Part shown: piece by piece, positions 1 to 9,424 of the stretch | Position numbering within the stretch: the stretch's first letter is position 1 | Layout of the letters: every line of letters starts with the position of its first letter | Source of the DNA: Thermococcus sp. Bubb.Bath | Lineage (GTDB): Archaea; Methanobacteriota_B; Thermococci; Thermococcales; Thermococcaceae | Direction: 5' to 3' | NCBI RefSeq assembly: GCF_012027595.1 | Contig: NZ_SNUR01000005.1 | Location: forward strand, 1 to 64,000 | DNA: 64,000 bases | The notes under the pieces: generated by a model | Told to the model about the DNA's origin: nothing | The model's database searches: none | Seen by the model: the letters and a program-made list of their open reading frames with translations, nothing else | Position numbers and translations under genes: made by a program

Positions 1-623
1 GTGAGGCCGAGCTCGTCGAGGAGAGGAAGGTCGCCGGCGAGAACATGATTTTCGTTGAGGGCTGCAAGAACCCGAAGGCCGTGACCATACTCATCAGGGG
101 CGGCACCGAGCATGTCGTTGACGAGGTTGAAAGGGCATTTGAGGATGCCCTCAAGGTCGTCAAGGATGTCATGGAGGACGGTGCCATCCTTCCGGCCGGC
201 GGTGCCCCGGAGATTGAGCTCAGCATTAAGCTCGATGAGTACGCCAAGCAGGTGGGTGGCAAGGAGGCTCTGGCCATCGAGGCCTTCGCCGATGCTCTCA
301 AGATAATCCCGAAGACACTTGCAGAGAACGCCGGCCTTGACACCATTGACGTGCTCGTGAGGGTTATCAGCGAGCACAAGAACAAGGGCATTGGAATAGG
401 GGTTGACGTGTTCGCAGGTGAGCCCGCAGATATGCTCGAGCGCGGCATCATTGCCCCAGCCAGAGTGACCAAGCAGGCTGTCAAGAGCGCCAGCGAGGCG
501 GCTATAATGATACTCCGCATCGACGACGTCATCGCCGCCAAAGCCAGTAAGTCCGAAGGCGGCCAGGGCGGTGGAATGCCTGGCGGTATGGGTGGAATGG
601 GCGACATGAACATGGGCATGTGA
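1..623 (+). CDS. Thermosome (group II chaperonin) subunit, 3' part
   Basis: This is the C-terminal part of an archaeal group II chaperonin subunit; the 5' end lies outside the window. The open frame runs from the first bases, encoding [15 protein letters not shown], through the intermediate and equatorial domain sequence ([12 protein letters not shown], then an [15 protein letters not shown] helix). It ends in a glycine/methionine tail ([17 protein letters not shown]) like the flexible GGM tails of thermosomes and GroEL. Thermosomes form double rings that refold proteins with ATP in the cytoplasm. The subunit type (alpha or beta) cannot be settled from this fragment. The next gene, HtpX, is also a protein quality-control protein. 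Confidence 0.96.
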   Translation, partial: EAELVEERKVAGENMIFVEGCKNPKAVTILIRGGTEHVVDEVERAFEDALKVVKDVMEDGAILPAGGAPEIELSIKLDEYAKQVGGKEALAIEAFADALKIIPKTLAENAGLDTIDVLVRVISEHKNKGIGIGVDVFAGEPADMLERGIIAPARVTKQAVKSASEAAIMILRIDDVIAAKASKSEGGQGGGMPGGMGGMGDMNMGM

Positions 624-728
624 TGCCCCTTCCTTTTCTATCTCTTCTACCCCTCAGTTGAGGGTCGGGTTAAGCTGAACCCAAAACTTTTAATATCCAA
701 CGGTTATTTTAGTCATGGGGTGAGAATT

Positions 729-1601
729 ATGGGACTGATAATGTGGTTGAGAACTGGTGTCTTAATGGCAGTCCTGACCGGCCTGCTCATGGGCATAGGT
801 TACATCTTCGGCGGGCCGAGCTGGGCGCTGATGATGTTTATCTTCTCACTGATATTCAACTTCTTCACCTACTGGTACAGTGACAGAATCGTGCTGAGCT
901 GGTATAACGCGAGGATAGTCGACGAGAGCGAGGCCCCTGAGCTGTATGCGATAGTCAGAAATCTGGCCGAAAGAGCCGGTCTGCCTACCCCAAGGGTAGC
1001 AATAATCCCCACCGAGACCCCCAACGCCTTCGCAACGGGGAGAGACCCGAATCACGCGGTCGTTGCGGTGACCCAGGGGATTCTCAGGATACTTAATAGG
1101 GACGAGCTGGAAGGGGTCATAGGTCACGAGCTGACACACGTGAAGAATAGGGACATCCTGATAGGCACAGTGGCAGCGGCAATGGCGGGTGCGATAGTAC
1201 AATTAGCCTACTGGGCTCGCTGGATAGCAATATTCGGCGGTTTCAGCAGGGACAGAGACGATAGCGGTGAAATCATCGGAGCGATACTCGTTGCAATCCT
1301 CGCTCCAATAGCGGCAATGCTCATTCAGGCAGCCATAAGTCGCTCAAGGGAGTTCCTGGCGGACGAGGGGGGCGCAAGGATAAGCGGCAAACCCCAAGCG
1401 CTCGCGAGCGCGCTGATGAAGATAGAGCAGGCTGTCCGTTATAGACCTATGAAAGAAGGCAACGTCGCCACAGCCCACATGTTCATCGTGAACCCGTTCA
1501 GGGGCATGAGCATAGCGAACCTCTTCTCAAGCCATCCACCAACTGAGGCGAGGATAGAAAGGCTCAGGAAGATAGCGGAGGAGATGGGGATTTACTTCTG
1601 A
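729..1601 (+). CDS. htpX: HtpX-like membrane zinc metalloprotease
   Basis: M48-family membrane protease that degrades misfolded membrane proteins. Two N-terminal membrane helices (about residues 5-50) precede the zinc motif [10 protein letters not shown] near residue 135. A further hydrophobic pair follows, then [15 protein letters not shown], which carries the third zinc-ligand glutamate, and the C-terminal [13 protein letters not shown] motif typical of HtpX. About 290 residues is the normal family length. The start at 729 was chosen over an in-frame GTG at 720 because GGGGTGA (717-723) is then a well-spaced ribosome binding site. A TATA-like stretch lies near 687-698. It follows the thermosome gene on the same strand but has its own promoter. 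Confidence 0.95.
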   Translation: MGLIMWLRTGVLMAVLTGLLMGIGYIFGGPSWALMMFIFSLIFNFFTYWYSDRIVLSWYNARIVDESEAPELYAIVRNLAERAGLPTPRVAIIPTETPNAFATGRDPNHAVVAVTQGILRILNRDELEGVIGHELTHVKNRDILIGTVAAAMAGAIVQLAYWARWIAIFGGFSRDRDDSGEIIGAILVAILAPIAAMLIQAAISRSREFLADEGGARISGKPQALASALMKIEQAVRYRPMKEGNVATAHMFIVNPFRGMSIANLFSSHPPTEARIERLRKIAEEMGIYF

Positions 1602-1610
1602 TTTTATCTT

Positions 1611-2012
1611 TTACTCTCCTTCGAGCTTCTCGTAGGTCTCGATGAGCTTGAGAACTACTTCGTACAGCTCATCGATTCTCTTCAGGCCGTCAATGACGCT
1701 GTTTAAATTAAGCCGATCGTACTTGTGGACGATGGCGTTTCTCAGGCCATTGTACTTCTTCAGCAGCTCGCCCTCCTGTGGGAAAAGAACGCCCTTCCTG
1801 ATGAGCCGCTCAATATTCGTATAGTCGTCTTCTACCGTAATTCCAAGGTCTTTGGTTAGCATCGCCACAATGTCCATGGCGACATCGACACAAACCTGCA
1901 GAGAGTAAAGCAACGCCCGCTGTGTAACTTCATCGTGCATTTCGTGGGACTTTATAAACTCATATTCCCCCTCCAACTTCTCAAGCTTTTCCAAATACCT
2001 TTGCCTTCTCAC
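1611..2012 (-). CDS. HEPN-domain toxin, HepT-like (DUF86)
   Basis: Small helical protein of about 133 residues with the HEPN/HepT catalytic signature RNAIVHKY near residue 95, which fits R-X4-H-X-Y. In characterised HepT/MntA pairs HepT is an RNase toxin, and the tyrosine after the histidine is AMPylated by the partner nucleotidyltransferase. It is the downstream gene of a two-gene unit and overlaps the nucleotidyltransferase gene (stop at 1981). A GGAGG at 2020-2024 favours the GTG start at 2012 over one at 2018. The catalytic residues look intact, so the toxin is probably functional. Confidence is high for family and pairing; activity is inferred. Confidence 0.9.
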   Translation of the reverse strand: MRRQRYLEKLEKLEGEYEFIKSHEMHDEVTQRALLYSLQVCVDVAMDIVAMLTKDLGITVEDDYTNIERLIRKGVLFPQEGELLKKYNGLRNAIVHKYDRLNLNSVIDGLKRIDELYEVVLKLIETYEKLEGE

Positions 2013-2394
2013 GGGCACGCCTCCTCAGCCTGGCTTTTTCCCTCACGCTTTTAAACCGGTTTTCACGTATCCTATGTTCCATGTCGCTCCAGAGCTTCCT
2101 GAACCTGTAAAAGTACTCCGAAAGTTCGAGCTCGTCCCCGTAGATGACCCTATGGTTCTTGATTATATCTACCTGAACGTACAGCGGTAGCTCCTCAAAA
2201 ACCTTCACATCGTACTTACCGCCGAGCCTTTCCAGAACCTTCTCGTACGTCCCAGGCTTTGGCCTCACAAGGCACACATCAACATCACTCCGACCAGTTG
2301 CCTCTCCCTTGATGCGGGAGCCATAGAGAAGAATCCCCATGCAGGCGTCTTTGAACTCCCTGAAGTCTCTGCGAAGCTCCTCCATGCTGACCAT
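1981..2394 (-). CDS. MNT-type nucleotidyltransferase, MntA-like antitoxin
   Basis: Minimal nucleotidyltransferase of about 137 residues. The motif GSRIKGEATGRSDVDV near residues 25-40 is the GSx10DxD signature of the DNA polymerase beta superfamily. In HepT/MntA systems this protein neutralises the HEPN toxin by adding AMP to the tyrosine of its RX4HXY motif. It is the first gene of the unit and overlaps the HepT-like gene by about 30 bases, as is usual for this type of pair. GGTGGG upstream supports the ATG at 2394; a GTG at 2403 is an alternative. The C-terminal third is very basic (KSVREKARLRRRAREK). Confidence 0.9.
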   Translation of the reverse strand: MVSMEELRRDFREFKDACMGILLYGSRIKGEATGRSDVDVCLVRPKPGTYEKVLERLGGKYDVKVFEELPLYVQVDIIKNHRVIYGDELELSEYFYRFRKLWSDMEHRIRENRFKSVREKARLRRRAREKAKVFGKA

Positions 2395-2440
2395 TTTTCC
2401 CACCTGTGGGTGTTGGAAACTGAATAAAATAAGCCTTTCG

Positions 2441-3247
2441 TCAGATATCCACCGCCCTCGTCATAGCCCCGTCAATCACAACCGTCGAGCCGAGCATGTA
2501 TTCGGCTTCCTCGCTCAGCAGGAAAGCCACCAGCGAGCCGAGCTCTTCCCACCTGCCCGTCCTGTGGAGTGGCGTCCTTGACAGGACTTCCCGTTCCCAG
2601 GTCTCCTCGAAAGGCTCACCCCTTTCCTCGGAAAGTTGCCGGAGGTTCTCCCTTGCGCCGGGGGTATCGAAGCTTCCAAGGAGAACGGAGTAGGCCCTGA
2701 TGCCTTTCTTTCCGTAAGTCCTTGAAACGCTCTTCGCCAGCTGGATCAGTCCAGCCCTTGTTACATCTGCCAAGACGAGCGGTGGCATTGGCTCCTTCAC
2801 CGAGACAGAATTGAGATAAACGAGCGTCCCCTTCATCCCCTTCTCAAGCCAGGTCTGAAGTAAGAGGGTCGTAAGGTAACCGGGTGCGACCGAGTGAAGT
2901 GCGGCCGCCTCGAGCCAGTCAATGTACTCTGCCTCATGAAGAAGGCAGGGTTCACAGCGGACGTTTCCGGCGTTCCAGACGAGGGCGTCAACCCCACAGA
3001 GGAGCTCCCAGGAGGTCTTTACAAGGTTCTCCAGGTCCCCCTGATCGTATAGATTCGCCCTTACGGCGTGGACTTCCCCAAACTCCGCCAGCTCTTTTTT
3101 AGCCTTTTGGAGGCGTTCGGGATTCCGGGAGCTGATGACTACCCTCGCGTTTCTCTTCAGGAGTTCACGCGCGACGTTGAAACCGATCCCCCGTGATGAC
3201 GCAGTGACGAGAACCCTCATCCCGTTTAGGTCAATCTTCACCGTCAT
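2441..3247 (-). CDS. Short-chain dehydrogenase/reductase with atypical active site
   Basis: SDR-fold protein of 268 residues. The N-terminal nucleotide-binding motif TASSRGIG and the NAG motif (VWNAGN) are present, and the C-terminal end (GSTVVIDGAM) is like 3-oxoacyl reductases and glucose dehydrogenases. The catalytic region is odd. The serine is present (YLNSVSV), but where classical SDRs have YxxxK this protein reads ADVTRAGL, so tyrosine and lysine are replaced by alanine and arginine. It may use a different mechanism or have lost activity. The ATG has a good GGAGGGG ribosome binding site. It is divergent from the flavoprotein gene at 3415, with about 165 bases between them. The substrate is unknown. 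Confidence 0.85.
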   Translation of the reverse strand: MTVKIDLNGMRVLVTASSRGIGFNVARELLKRNARVVISSRNPERLQKAKKELAEFGEVHAVRANLYDQGDLENLVKTSWELLCGVDALVWNAGNVRCEPCLLHEAEYIDWLEAAALHSVAPGYLTTLLLQTWLEKGMKGTLVYLNSVSVKEPMPPLVLADVTRAGLIQLAKSVSRTYGKKGIRAYSVLLGSFDTPGARENLRQLSEERGEPFEETWEREVLSRTPLHRTGRWEELGSLVAFLLSEEAEYMLGSTVVIDGAMTRAVDI

Positions 3248-3325
3248 GTTTACCCCTCCGGCGCTCGGGTTAATAACCTTGTCTTTACAACGAATTAGGC
3301 TTCTCGAATTTGAGGAGTTTTCGCC

Positions 3326-3337
3326 GTTTGTACAAAC
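3326..3337. promoter_or_regulatory. 12-bp perfect palindrome in a divergent promoter region
   Basis: GTTTGTACAAAC is a perfect palindrome between the SDR gene and the GltD-like gene. It lies about 23 bases upstream of the SurR-like site at 3360. It could be an operator for either gene; no known regulator is assigned. Confidence 0.4.
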
Positions 3338-3359
3338 TTTTCATAGAAAGTGCCTTAAA

Positions 3360-3376
3360 GTTGAAAACTTTTTGTT
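3360..3376 (+). promoter_or_regulatory. SurR-type operator (GTTn3AACn5GTT)
   Basis: The sequence GTTGAAAACTTTTTGTT fits exactly the extended consensus GTTn3AACn5GTT described for SurR, the redox-sensing sulfur-response regulator of Thermococcales. It ends about 40 bases before the GltD-like gene and overlaps A/T-rich stretches that could be its TATA box. Binding is inferred from the motif only. Confidence 0.6.
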
Positions 3377-3414
3377 AAAAATCAGAAGTTCTGAAAAATC
3401 TTGGGGTGATGGGT

Positions 3415-4461
3415 GTGAGATTCTACATTTGCAGAGCAAAAGAAGGGCCCAAACCGTTTAGAATTGCTATAATTGGTGCCGGACCCGCTGGGCTAACTGC
3501 GGCCGGCTACCTAGCGTGCAGAGGCTACGAAGTCCATGTTTACGAGAAGATGCCAGAGGGTGGCGGAATGGTGGCTTTTGGAATTCCAGAGGCAAGGATA
3601 CCAATAAAGGCAGTTAGGAATGGAATAAAAGACCTTGAAAGGCTTGGGGTGAGCTTCCACTTCAGAACGAAGGTGGTGTACGATTCTCCAAGGGAGCTGG
3701 GTGATGAGTGGGCCGAGCACTTCGTTTCTTTGGAGAGGCTCCTCGGTGAGTTCGATGCCATTCTGATAGCGACGGGAGCGTGGAAGCCGCGGGCACTAAC
3801 AATCCCCGGGGCGAAGCTTTCCGGCGTGTATGACGCCCTCACCCTGCTCCACCACATAAAAATGGCGAGGATGGAGTACTACTCCTGGGAGAAGATTCCG
3901 AACATTAAGGGCAAACGCCTCGTCATTATCGGGGCAGGGTACACCGCCGTAGACGTTGCCATTGAGGGCAGGCTCCTTGGGGCGGAGAAGATAACGATGG
4001 TCTACAGGCGGGGACTGGAGCACAGCTACGCGAAGACGGAGGTAAGGAAGCTGGTCGAGGAGGGAGTGGAGTTCATAGAGTTTGCCTCCCCAGTGAGGAT
4101 TATTGGAGACGAAAGAGCCCGGGGAGTTGAGTTCGCCCGGACGGAGCTGGTGGAAGGCAACGTCATTCAAACAGACGAAAAGTTCATACTCGATGCAGAC
4201 ATCGTTGCCTACGCCATCGGCCAGCTTCCTACCAGCCCGATAAGGGAAATAGCATGTGCCAATGAGAAGATACTGAAGGATGCTGGAATCTTCTTTGCAG
4301 GAGACGTTGTTGCACCCAGGAACATAGGAACCGCGATGAGGGAAGGAAAAGCGAGGGCAAGGGAGATAGAGGAGTGGCTCCTTGAGAGGGCGCCTAGGAA
4401 GGTCTTCCCGGTCCCCGTAGCGGCGAAGCTCGTTAACCAGGTGATAAATGGGAAGTGCTAA
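3415..4461 (+). CDS. GltD-like NAD(P)H-dependent FAD oxidoreductase
   Basis: Flavoprotein of about 348 residues related to the small subunit of glutamate synthase and to the alpha subunit of ferredoxin:NADP oxidoreductase (sulfide dehydrogenase). It has an FAD-binding GAGPAGLTAAGYLACRG motif near residue 22, the EKMPEGGGMVAFGIPE segment typical of GltD, a second dinucleotide site VIIGAGYTAVDVA near residue 170 and a C-terminal GDVV..NIGTAMREGK FAD motif. The usual N-terminal cysteine-rich Fe-S domain is missing, so it is shorter than GltD. Electron partners are unknown. Starts at 3406, 3409 and 3415 are possible; GGGTGA at 3404-3409 favours GTG 3415. A SurR-type site upstream suggests redox or sulfur control. 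Confidence 0.85.
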   Translation: MRFYICRAKEGPKPFRIAIIGAGPAGLTAAGYLACRGYEVHVYEKMPEGGGMVAFGIPEARIPIKAVRNGIKDLERLGVSFHFRTKVVYDSPRELGDEWAEHFVSLERLLGEFDAILIATGAWKPRALTIPGAKLSGVYDALTLLHHIKMARMEYYSWEKIPNIKGKRLVIIGAGYTAVDVAIEGRLLGAEKITMVYRRGLEHSYAKTEVRKLVEEGVEFIEFASPVRIIGDERARGVEFARTELVEGNVIQTDEKFILDADIVAYAIGQLPTSPIREIACANEKILKDAGIFFAGDVVAPRNIGTAMREGKARAREIEEWLLERAPRKVFPVPVAAKLVNQVINGKC

Positions 4462-4514
4462 CCCCACTAAGGAAGAGGCAAAAATTGTTGAAAGGAAAAT
4501 CATCAAACTTGTAC

Positions 4515-5306
4515 TTATTCCCTGGATCCGATTATCAGCGTAATAAGTCCCAGCATTAGTATAGCTATGTCCACTGGAAATCCGACACTAATCCCGTACT
4601 TCAACCAGCCTCCCCAATCCTGAGGAGGGGCAGTATTTTCCCTAGCCAGATAGATCTCCCCTACAAGTGATTTTTCAACCGCACTCATATTCTGGCCAGA
4701 CAAACGGGACAACTTTGTACACATCCCGGTAAGATTATAGAGCATCCCAAAATCCACACATGGTGATTGAAAGGAAGTGGAAATCGCTACATATGAATTC
4801 TTATATTTCATATACTCATCCCCTGATTTCATGAAGTAGATCCTTGGATAGCCATAGAATTTATTCGGATAAGAGTGAGTTACATTAACAATATCCTCAC
4901 TATTTAGTTCCTCTGGCATTAACTTAGAGATAAGCCCAACTTTGGAAGTCACCAAATTGCCCTCTGAAGCTTTTTTTATAAGCCTTGCATACAGGGGAAA
5001 CTTAGGATACCTAGTAATATCGAGACCTCCATCCCCATAGAGCTTGTACACTGCGTAGGATACGTTGTACTTATTGGGGCCTAGATAAGTGACATTGATT
5101 TCAAATCCAAAGGACAACATATCGCCAGATTCTGCCGGAAACTGTCCAACAATGCCAAAATACTGGAACTCACTCCCAGGAACTATTTTATCTCTAAACT
5201 CGGCGCTTTTGTAGCTCTCAAGGTAATATGATGCAAGTGGGAGGAAGACCAATAAAATTCCTAGGAATATTAAGATTACCCCTGCGATACTCTTGATCTT
5301 GACCAT
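4515..5306 (-). CDS. Membrane-anchored ectodomain protein, paralogue of 6872-7684
   Basis: Not a family I can name. About 263 residues: one hydrophobic helix at the N-terminus (about 7-27), a large predicted extracellular domain with several N-x-T/S sequons, and one C-terminal membrane helix followed by GSRE. It shares NVTYLG..KY, PKFPLYA, PNKFYGYPR and QDWGGWLKYGIS with the protein at 6872-7684, so the two are clear paralogues framing an ABC transporter on the same strand. Its codons are more A/T-rich than those of neighbouring genes, suggesting rapid divergence or acquisition. GGAGATGAT just upstream supports ATG 5306 over ATG 5321. A role as accessory or substrate protein of the ABC transporter is inferred from position alone. 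Confidence 0.75.
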   Translation of the reverse strand: MVKIKSIAGVILIFLGILLVFLPLASYYLESYKSAEFRDKIVPGSEFQYFGIVGQFPAESGDMLSFGFEINVTYLGPNKYNVSYAVYKLYGDGGLDITRYPKFPLYARLIKKASEGNLVTSKVGLISKLMPEELNSEDIVNVTHSYPNKFYGYPRIYFMKSGDEYMKYKNSYVAISTSFQSPCVDFGMLYNLTGMCTKLSRLSGQNMSAVEKSLVGEIYLARENTAPPQDWGGWLKYGISVGFPVDIAILMLGLITLIIGSRE

Positions 5307-5366
5307 TTTATCATCTCCCATGGGTAAGTATAAGACATGTAAAATTTAAAATTTTGAGAATGTTAA

Positions 5367-6059
5367 TCACCCGGAGGGCCGCACGTTCCTCACCTGCGAG
5401 ACCAGGAGGTATGAAACCATCCATAGCGCTGAAATAAGGAACGTGACATCGTTTCCCGCGGAGATGCTGATCGCTAGCACGCCTGAGTGATGAACGTGAA
5501 GGCCGTACACGGGGGACATTACGTAGGTGAGATAACCTATGAGCCCTCCAACGGTGTTTCCCATGCTCGCCTGATTTTGAATGAGAACCAGCGAGGAGAA
5601 GGGGAGCATGAAGAGAGCCCCCATCGAGAGGACGTAGACTTTGCCCCCACCCCCGAAGACCGTTATCAGGAGCACCAGGGAGGCGTAAAAGAGCGTGGAT
5701 GCCAAGATGGGAAGTGCAAAGGACCGTTCACCCATTCCCCATGCTATTCCAACCGTTGTCAAGAGGAATGGAAGCAGGGAAGCCAGAAGTGAGAGCATCC
5801 TGGCCAGTGGAACCGTCAGCCAGTCCCTGAACATGACGAGCTCGAACGTTAGGACCCTGTCCTCCGTGAAGAAGGGGACGGCAACGAGGAATATGTACAC
5901 CGGTATCACTATGAACTGGAGAACCTCCACAAAGGCGAGGTTTCCCTTGTACTGGGTAACGGCAAAGTACTCAGCCCCAAGGAGAAGGGCCAGCACGAGC
6001 CAGTAGGTGGAATTAGCCAGTATCTCCTTCAGATACGTCTCAGTCGAGTACTTGAGCAT
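5367..6059 (-). CDS. ABC transporter permease (ABC-2-like membrane protein)
   Basis: About 230 residues with roughly six hydrophobic segments and no soluble domain, as expected for an ABC-2-type permease. It overlaps the 3' end of the ATPase gene (6040-6870), so the two are translationally coupled. The ATG at 6059 is favoured by GGGGTG upstream; a GTG at 6080 would add seven residues (MRGCGCS). The protein is poorly conserved in sequence features I know, and the substrate is unknown. Its context is a four-gene minus-strand unit in which two paralogous ectodomain proteins flank the ATPase-permease pair. Confidence 0.8.
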   Translation of the reverse strand: MLKYSTETYLKEILANSTYWLVLALLLGAEYFAVTQYKGNLAFVEVLQFIVIPVYIFLVAVPFFTEDRVLTFELVMFRDWLTVPLARMLSLLASLLPFLLTTVGIAWGMGERSFALPILASTLFYASLVLLITVFGGGGKVYVLSMGALFMLPFSSLVLIQNQASMGNTVGGLIGYLTYVMSPVYGLHVHHSGVLAISISAGNDVTFLISALWMVSYLLVSQVRNVRPSG

Positions 6060-6870
6060 AGAGCAACCGCACCCCCGCACGTTTGTATCCGAGGATTTTA
6101 CCCTCCTTCATCAGGGAATCGAGCAGCTCCGGGCTGCATTTGCACACGAGGACGTTCCCAAAGTCCGCCAGGACCTCTGGAAGATCCACGTTCGCTCCCG
6201 ATGGCACGAATACCTCGTACGCAGGCTCAAGACCGGAGAGCTCCCCGTACCAGCGGACTTTTCCCATCTCAAGAACCACCAGTGACTCCGTTAAGAGTTC
6301 CACATCCTCCGGGACGTGGGAGATGAGTATGTAGCTGTCAAACCGTTCCTTAAGCGCCTTGACGACCCTCCTGTAAGCGTGGATGTCGAGGTGAACGAAC
6401 GGCTCATCAAGGGCAGGAATTCTGCCTTGATCGGCCAAGGCGTTGAAAATCCACACCAGCTGCTCCTGACCGGAGGAGAGGCCGTAAACCCTCTTGTCCA
6501 TGAAGGCGCTTATGCCTATGTCCTCCGCCAGCTCCCTCACCCCAGAGGGATCGCCAGTAACCCTTCCAAGGAGCTCCACGAGCTCCCTCACCTTCATCCT
6601 GTAGGGAAGGCGGCCCTTTTCAAAGGAAGGGACGAAGACCTTGAGGATCTTGCCCCTCTCCTTCGAAGGGACGATACCGTTGATCGTGACCTTCCCCTCG
6701 TCCGGTTTCAAGAAGCCCATGAGGATGGAGAGGAGGGTCGTCTTTCCGCTCCCGTTCTGGCCGACTATCCCTATCCTCTCCCCCTCAACGTGAAAGGAAA
6801 CATCATCAAGCGCCCTGTTCCGTGAATCGTAGCTGAAGCTCAGACCCTCGACGTTTATCTCAATCGTCAC
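6040..6870 (-). CDS. ABC transporter ATP-binding protein
   Basis: ATPase subunit of 276 residues. It carries Walker A GQNGSGKTT near residue 38, the signature LSSGQEQ near 133, Walker B-like IPALDEPF near 155 and the H-loop ISHVPED near 187. The last ~70 residues form an extra domain. It begins one base after the stop of the ectodomain gene 6872-7684 and overlaps the permease gene, so all three are probably one transcript. ATP binding and hydrolysis would drive movement of a substrate through the permease encoded next; direction and substrate cannot be told from sequence. Confidence 0.93.
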   Translation of the reverse strand: MTIEINVEGLSFSYDSRNRALDDVSFHVEGERIGIVGQNGSGKTTLLSILMGFLKPDEGKVTINGIVPSKERGKILKVFVPSFEKGRLPYRMKVRELVELLGRVTGDPSGVRELAEDIGISAFMDKRVYGLSSGQEQLVWIFNALADQGRIPALDEPFVHLDIHAYRRVVKALKERFDSYILISHVPEDVELLTESLVVLEMGKVRWYGELSGLEPAYEVFVPSGANVDLPEVLADFGNVLVCKCSPELLDSLMKEGKILGYKRAGVRLLYAQVLD

Positions 6871-6871
6871 A

Positions 6872-7684
6872 TCAGGCCCTCCTCGAAGCTACTATCAGCA
6901 TGAGGATGCCGATTATCACTAAGCTCACGTTGAGCGGGAAGGAAATCGAAAAGCCGTGCTTTAACCAGCCGTTCCAGTCCTGCTTGGGAACGGTGTTCCC
7001 CCAGCCAAGGAAGATGGTGACCACTGGTTTTAATGTGGGGTTAATGTACTCCTCCGGAACGATTGTTCCCAGGAAAGTGGCATTAGTCGGATGTATGTTG
7101 ACGGGAACGAAATGGCCGTCGCCAAAGGCCACATACATCCCCCGCGTATCATTGCCAACGCACATGAATGTCCTCGGCATGCCATAGAACTTGTTGGGCA
7201 TCGTGTTGAACGTATCGTTCAGCCAGCAGCCCGGGGGAGGGCTTGGAGATATAAGGTGTTTTATCAGATCATCGCTGGCATTAATCACCTTATGCCCGGT
7301 TGATGCCCTGTACACGCCACCAGAAGCATAGAACGGAAACTTTGGCATCAAATTTGGATCAACCTTAACTTTACTACCCTTCTCCATCTTATAAGCCAAT
7401 TTGTATGTAGTGTAGTTGATACTGTACTTTCCATTACCTAAGTAGGTTATGTTAACATCAAGACCCAAGTCGTAGTGTATATTATTACGTCTATCATTGG
7501 TGAGATTATAGAATGGATTTGAAACCATCACTAGATACTCCAGTGTACTCCCATTTACAATGGCCCCCTTGTAGGGAACGTGGGAGTATGTCCCGAAATA
7601 GTACATCCCCACGGGGACAAAATTGACCAGGATGCCGAAGATTATCAACAGCAGTGCGACGGTTGTATATGCCCTGCCCTTCAT
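6872..7684 (-). CDS. Membrane-anchored ectodomain protein, first gene of ABC cassette
   Basis: Unrecognised protein of 270 residues with an N-terminal membrane helix (about 8-30), an extracellular domain with many N-x-T/S sequons, and a C-terminal helix ending VASRRA. Shared blocks with 4515-5306 include VNITYLGNGKYSINYTTYK, PKFPFYA, PNKFYGMPR and QDWNGWLKHGFSISFP. It has a good GGAGGT ribosome binding site and is followed after one base by the ABC ATPase. Position and double anchoring suggest an ectodomain partner of the transporter. This is inference; no enzymatic motif is visible. Confidence 0.75.
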   Translation of the reverse strand: MKGRAYTTVALLLIIFGILVNFVPVGMYYFGTYSHVPYKGAIVNGSTLEYLVMVSNPFYNLTNDRRNNIHYDLGLDVNITYLGNGKYSINYTTYKLAYKMEKGSKVKVDPNLMPKFPFYASGGVYRASTGHKVINASDDLIKHLISPSPPPGCWLNDTFNTMPNKFYGMPRTFMCVGNDTRGMYVAFGDGHFVPVNIHPTNATFLGTIVPEEYINPTLKPVVTIFLGWGNTVPKQDWNGWLKHGFSISFPLNVSLVIIGILMLIVASRRA

Positions 7685-7790
7685 TTTTTGACCTCCTAAC
7701 TAGCAGTAAACATTAGCCAATTACGAGGAGATACTAATAAATATATCGAAAAAATTATAAGAAAGCCATCCTTAGATTCAACGAGAAAAG

Positions 7791-7828
7791 TTTAGATTTC
7801 AATCACTACATTATTATAAAAATCTAAA
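7791..7828 (+). promoter_or_regulatory. Promoter with 9-bp inverted repeat upstream of OsmC-like gene
   Basis: TTTAGATTT (7791-7799) and its exact reverse complement AAATCTAAA (7820-7828) flank and overlap the TATA-like ATTATAAAAA. The ATG follows at 7853 after a GGGGGTG ribosome binding site. The dyad is placed where a repressor would block the TATA box. The regulator is unknown. Confidence 0.5.
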
Positions 7829-7852
7829 AGATGCAGATGGGGGTGTATAAAA

Positions 7853-8320
7853 ATGAACGAAGGAGAAATAGACTTTAAAGCCGCAGCCGAACTACTCGCG
7901 GCTACATCAACGTGGATTGGGGACGGTAGAACAAAAACAAGATTGAGCAAAACGGAACTTGAGGTGGACAACCCGCTGTCAGTTCCCCCGATGAATCCAG
8001 AGGACAACATGACCTGGCCGGAACAGTTATTACCAGCATCCCTAGCCGCATGCTTCATAACCACAATGACCAGCATCAGCGAGAGAATGAGGGTTAATCT
8101 CAAATCACTTCAAGTCACCGTAAAACCACTGCTAGCTAAGGACAGCGATGGAGGATTTAAGTTCGACAAGATGTTCATTACGATTGAACTTTCTGTTCCA
8201 CAGGAAGACAGGCCCAAGGTCAAAAGATTGGTCGAGCTAACCCATAGGTACTGCCTCATAAGCAAGGCCATAAAAGGCAACGTAAAGGAAGTTATAGAAA
8301 CAAAGGTTCATGAAGTTTAA
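7853..8320 (+). CDS. OsmC/Ohr-family protein
   Basis: 155 residues, a normal length for the OsmC family of peroxide-detoxifying or stress proteins. The two characteristic cysteines are present: one in PASLAACFITTM near residue 63 and one in THRYCLISKAIKG near residue 137. Members reduce organic hydroperoxides through this cysteine pair, usually with help of a dithiol partner. The gene has its own promoter with an inverted repeat over the TATA box, which suggests stress-controlled expression. It is divergent from the ABC cassette. Confidence 0.9.
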   Translation: MNEGEIDFKAAAELLAATSTWIGDGRTKTRLSKTELEVDNPLSVPPMNPEDNMTWPEQLLPASLAACFITTMTSISERMRVNLKSLQVTVKPLLAKDSDGGFKFDKMFITIELSVPQEDRPKVKRLVELTHRYCLISKAIKGNVKEVIETKVHEV

Positions 8321-8349
8321 TCTCCCCTTTTAATACGCGAAAGTTTTAA

Positions 8350-9384
<1,035 letters not shown>

Positions 9385-9424
9385 GATTATATTCAATGAG
9401 GCCAAAACTAAAAGTGGTGGGAGG

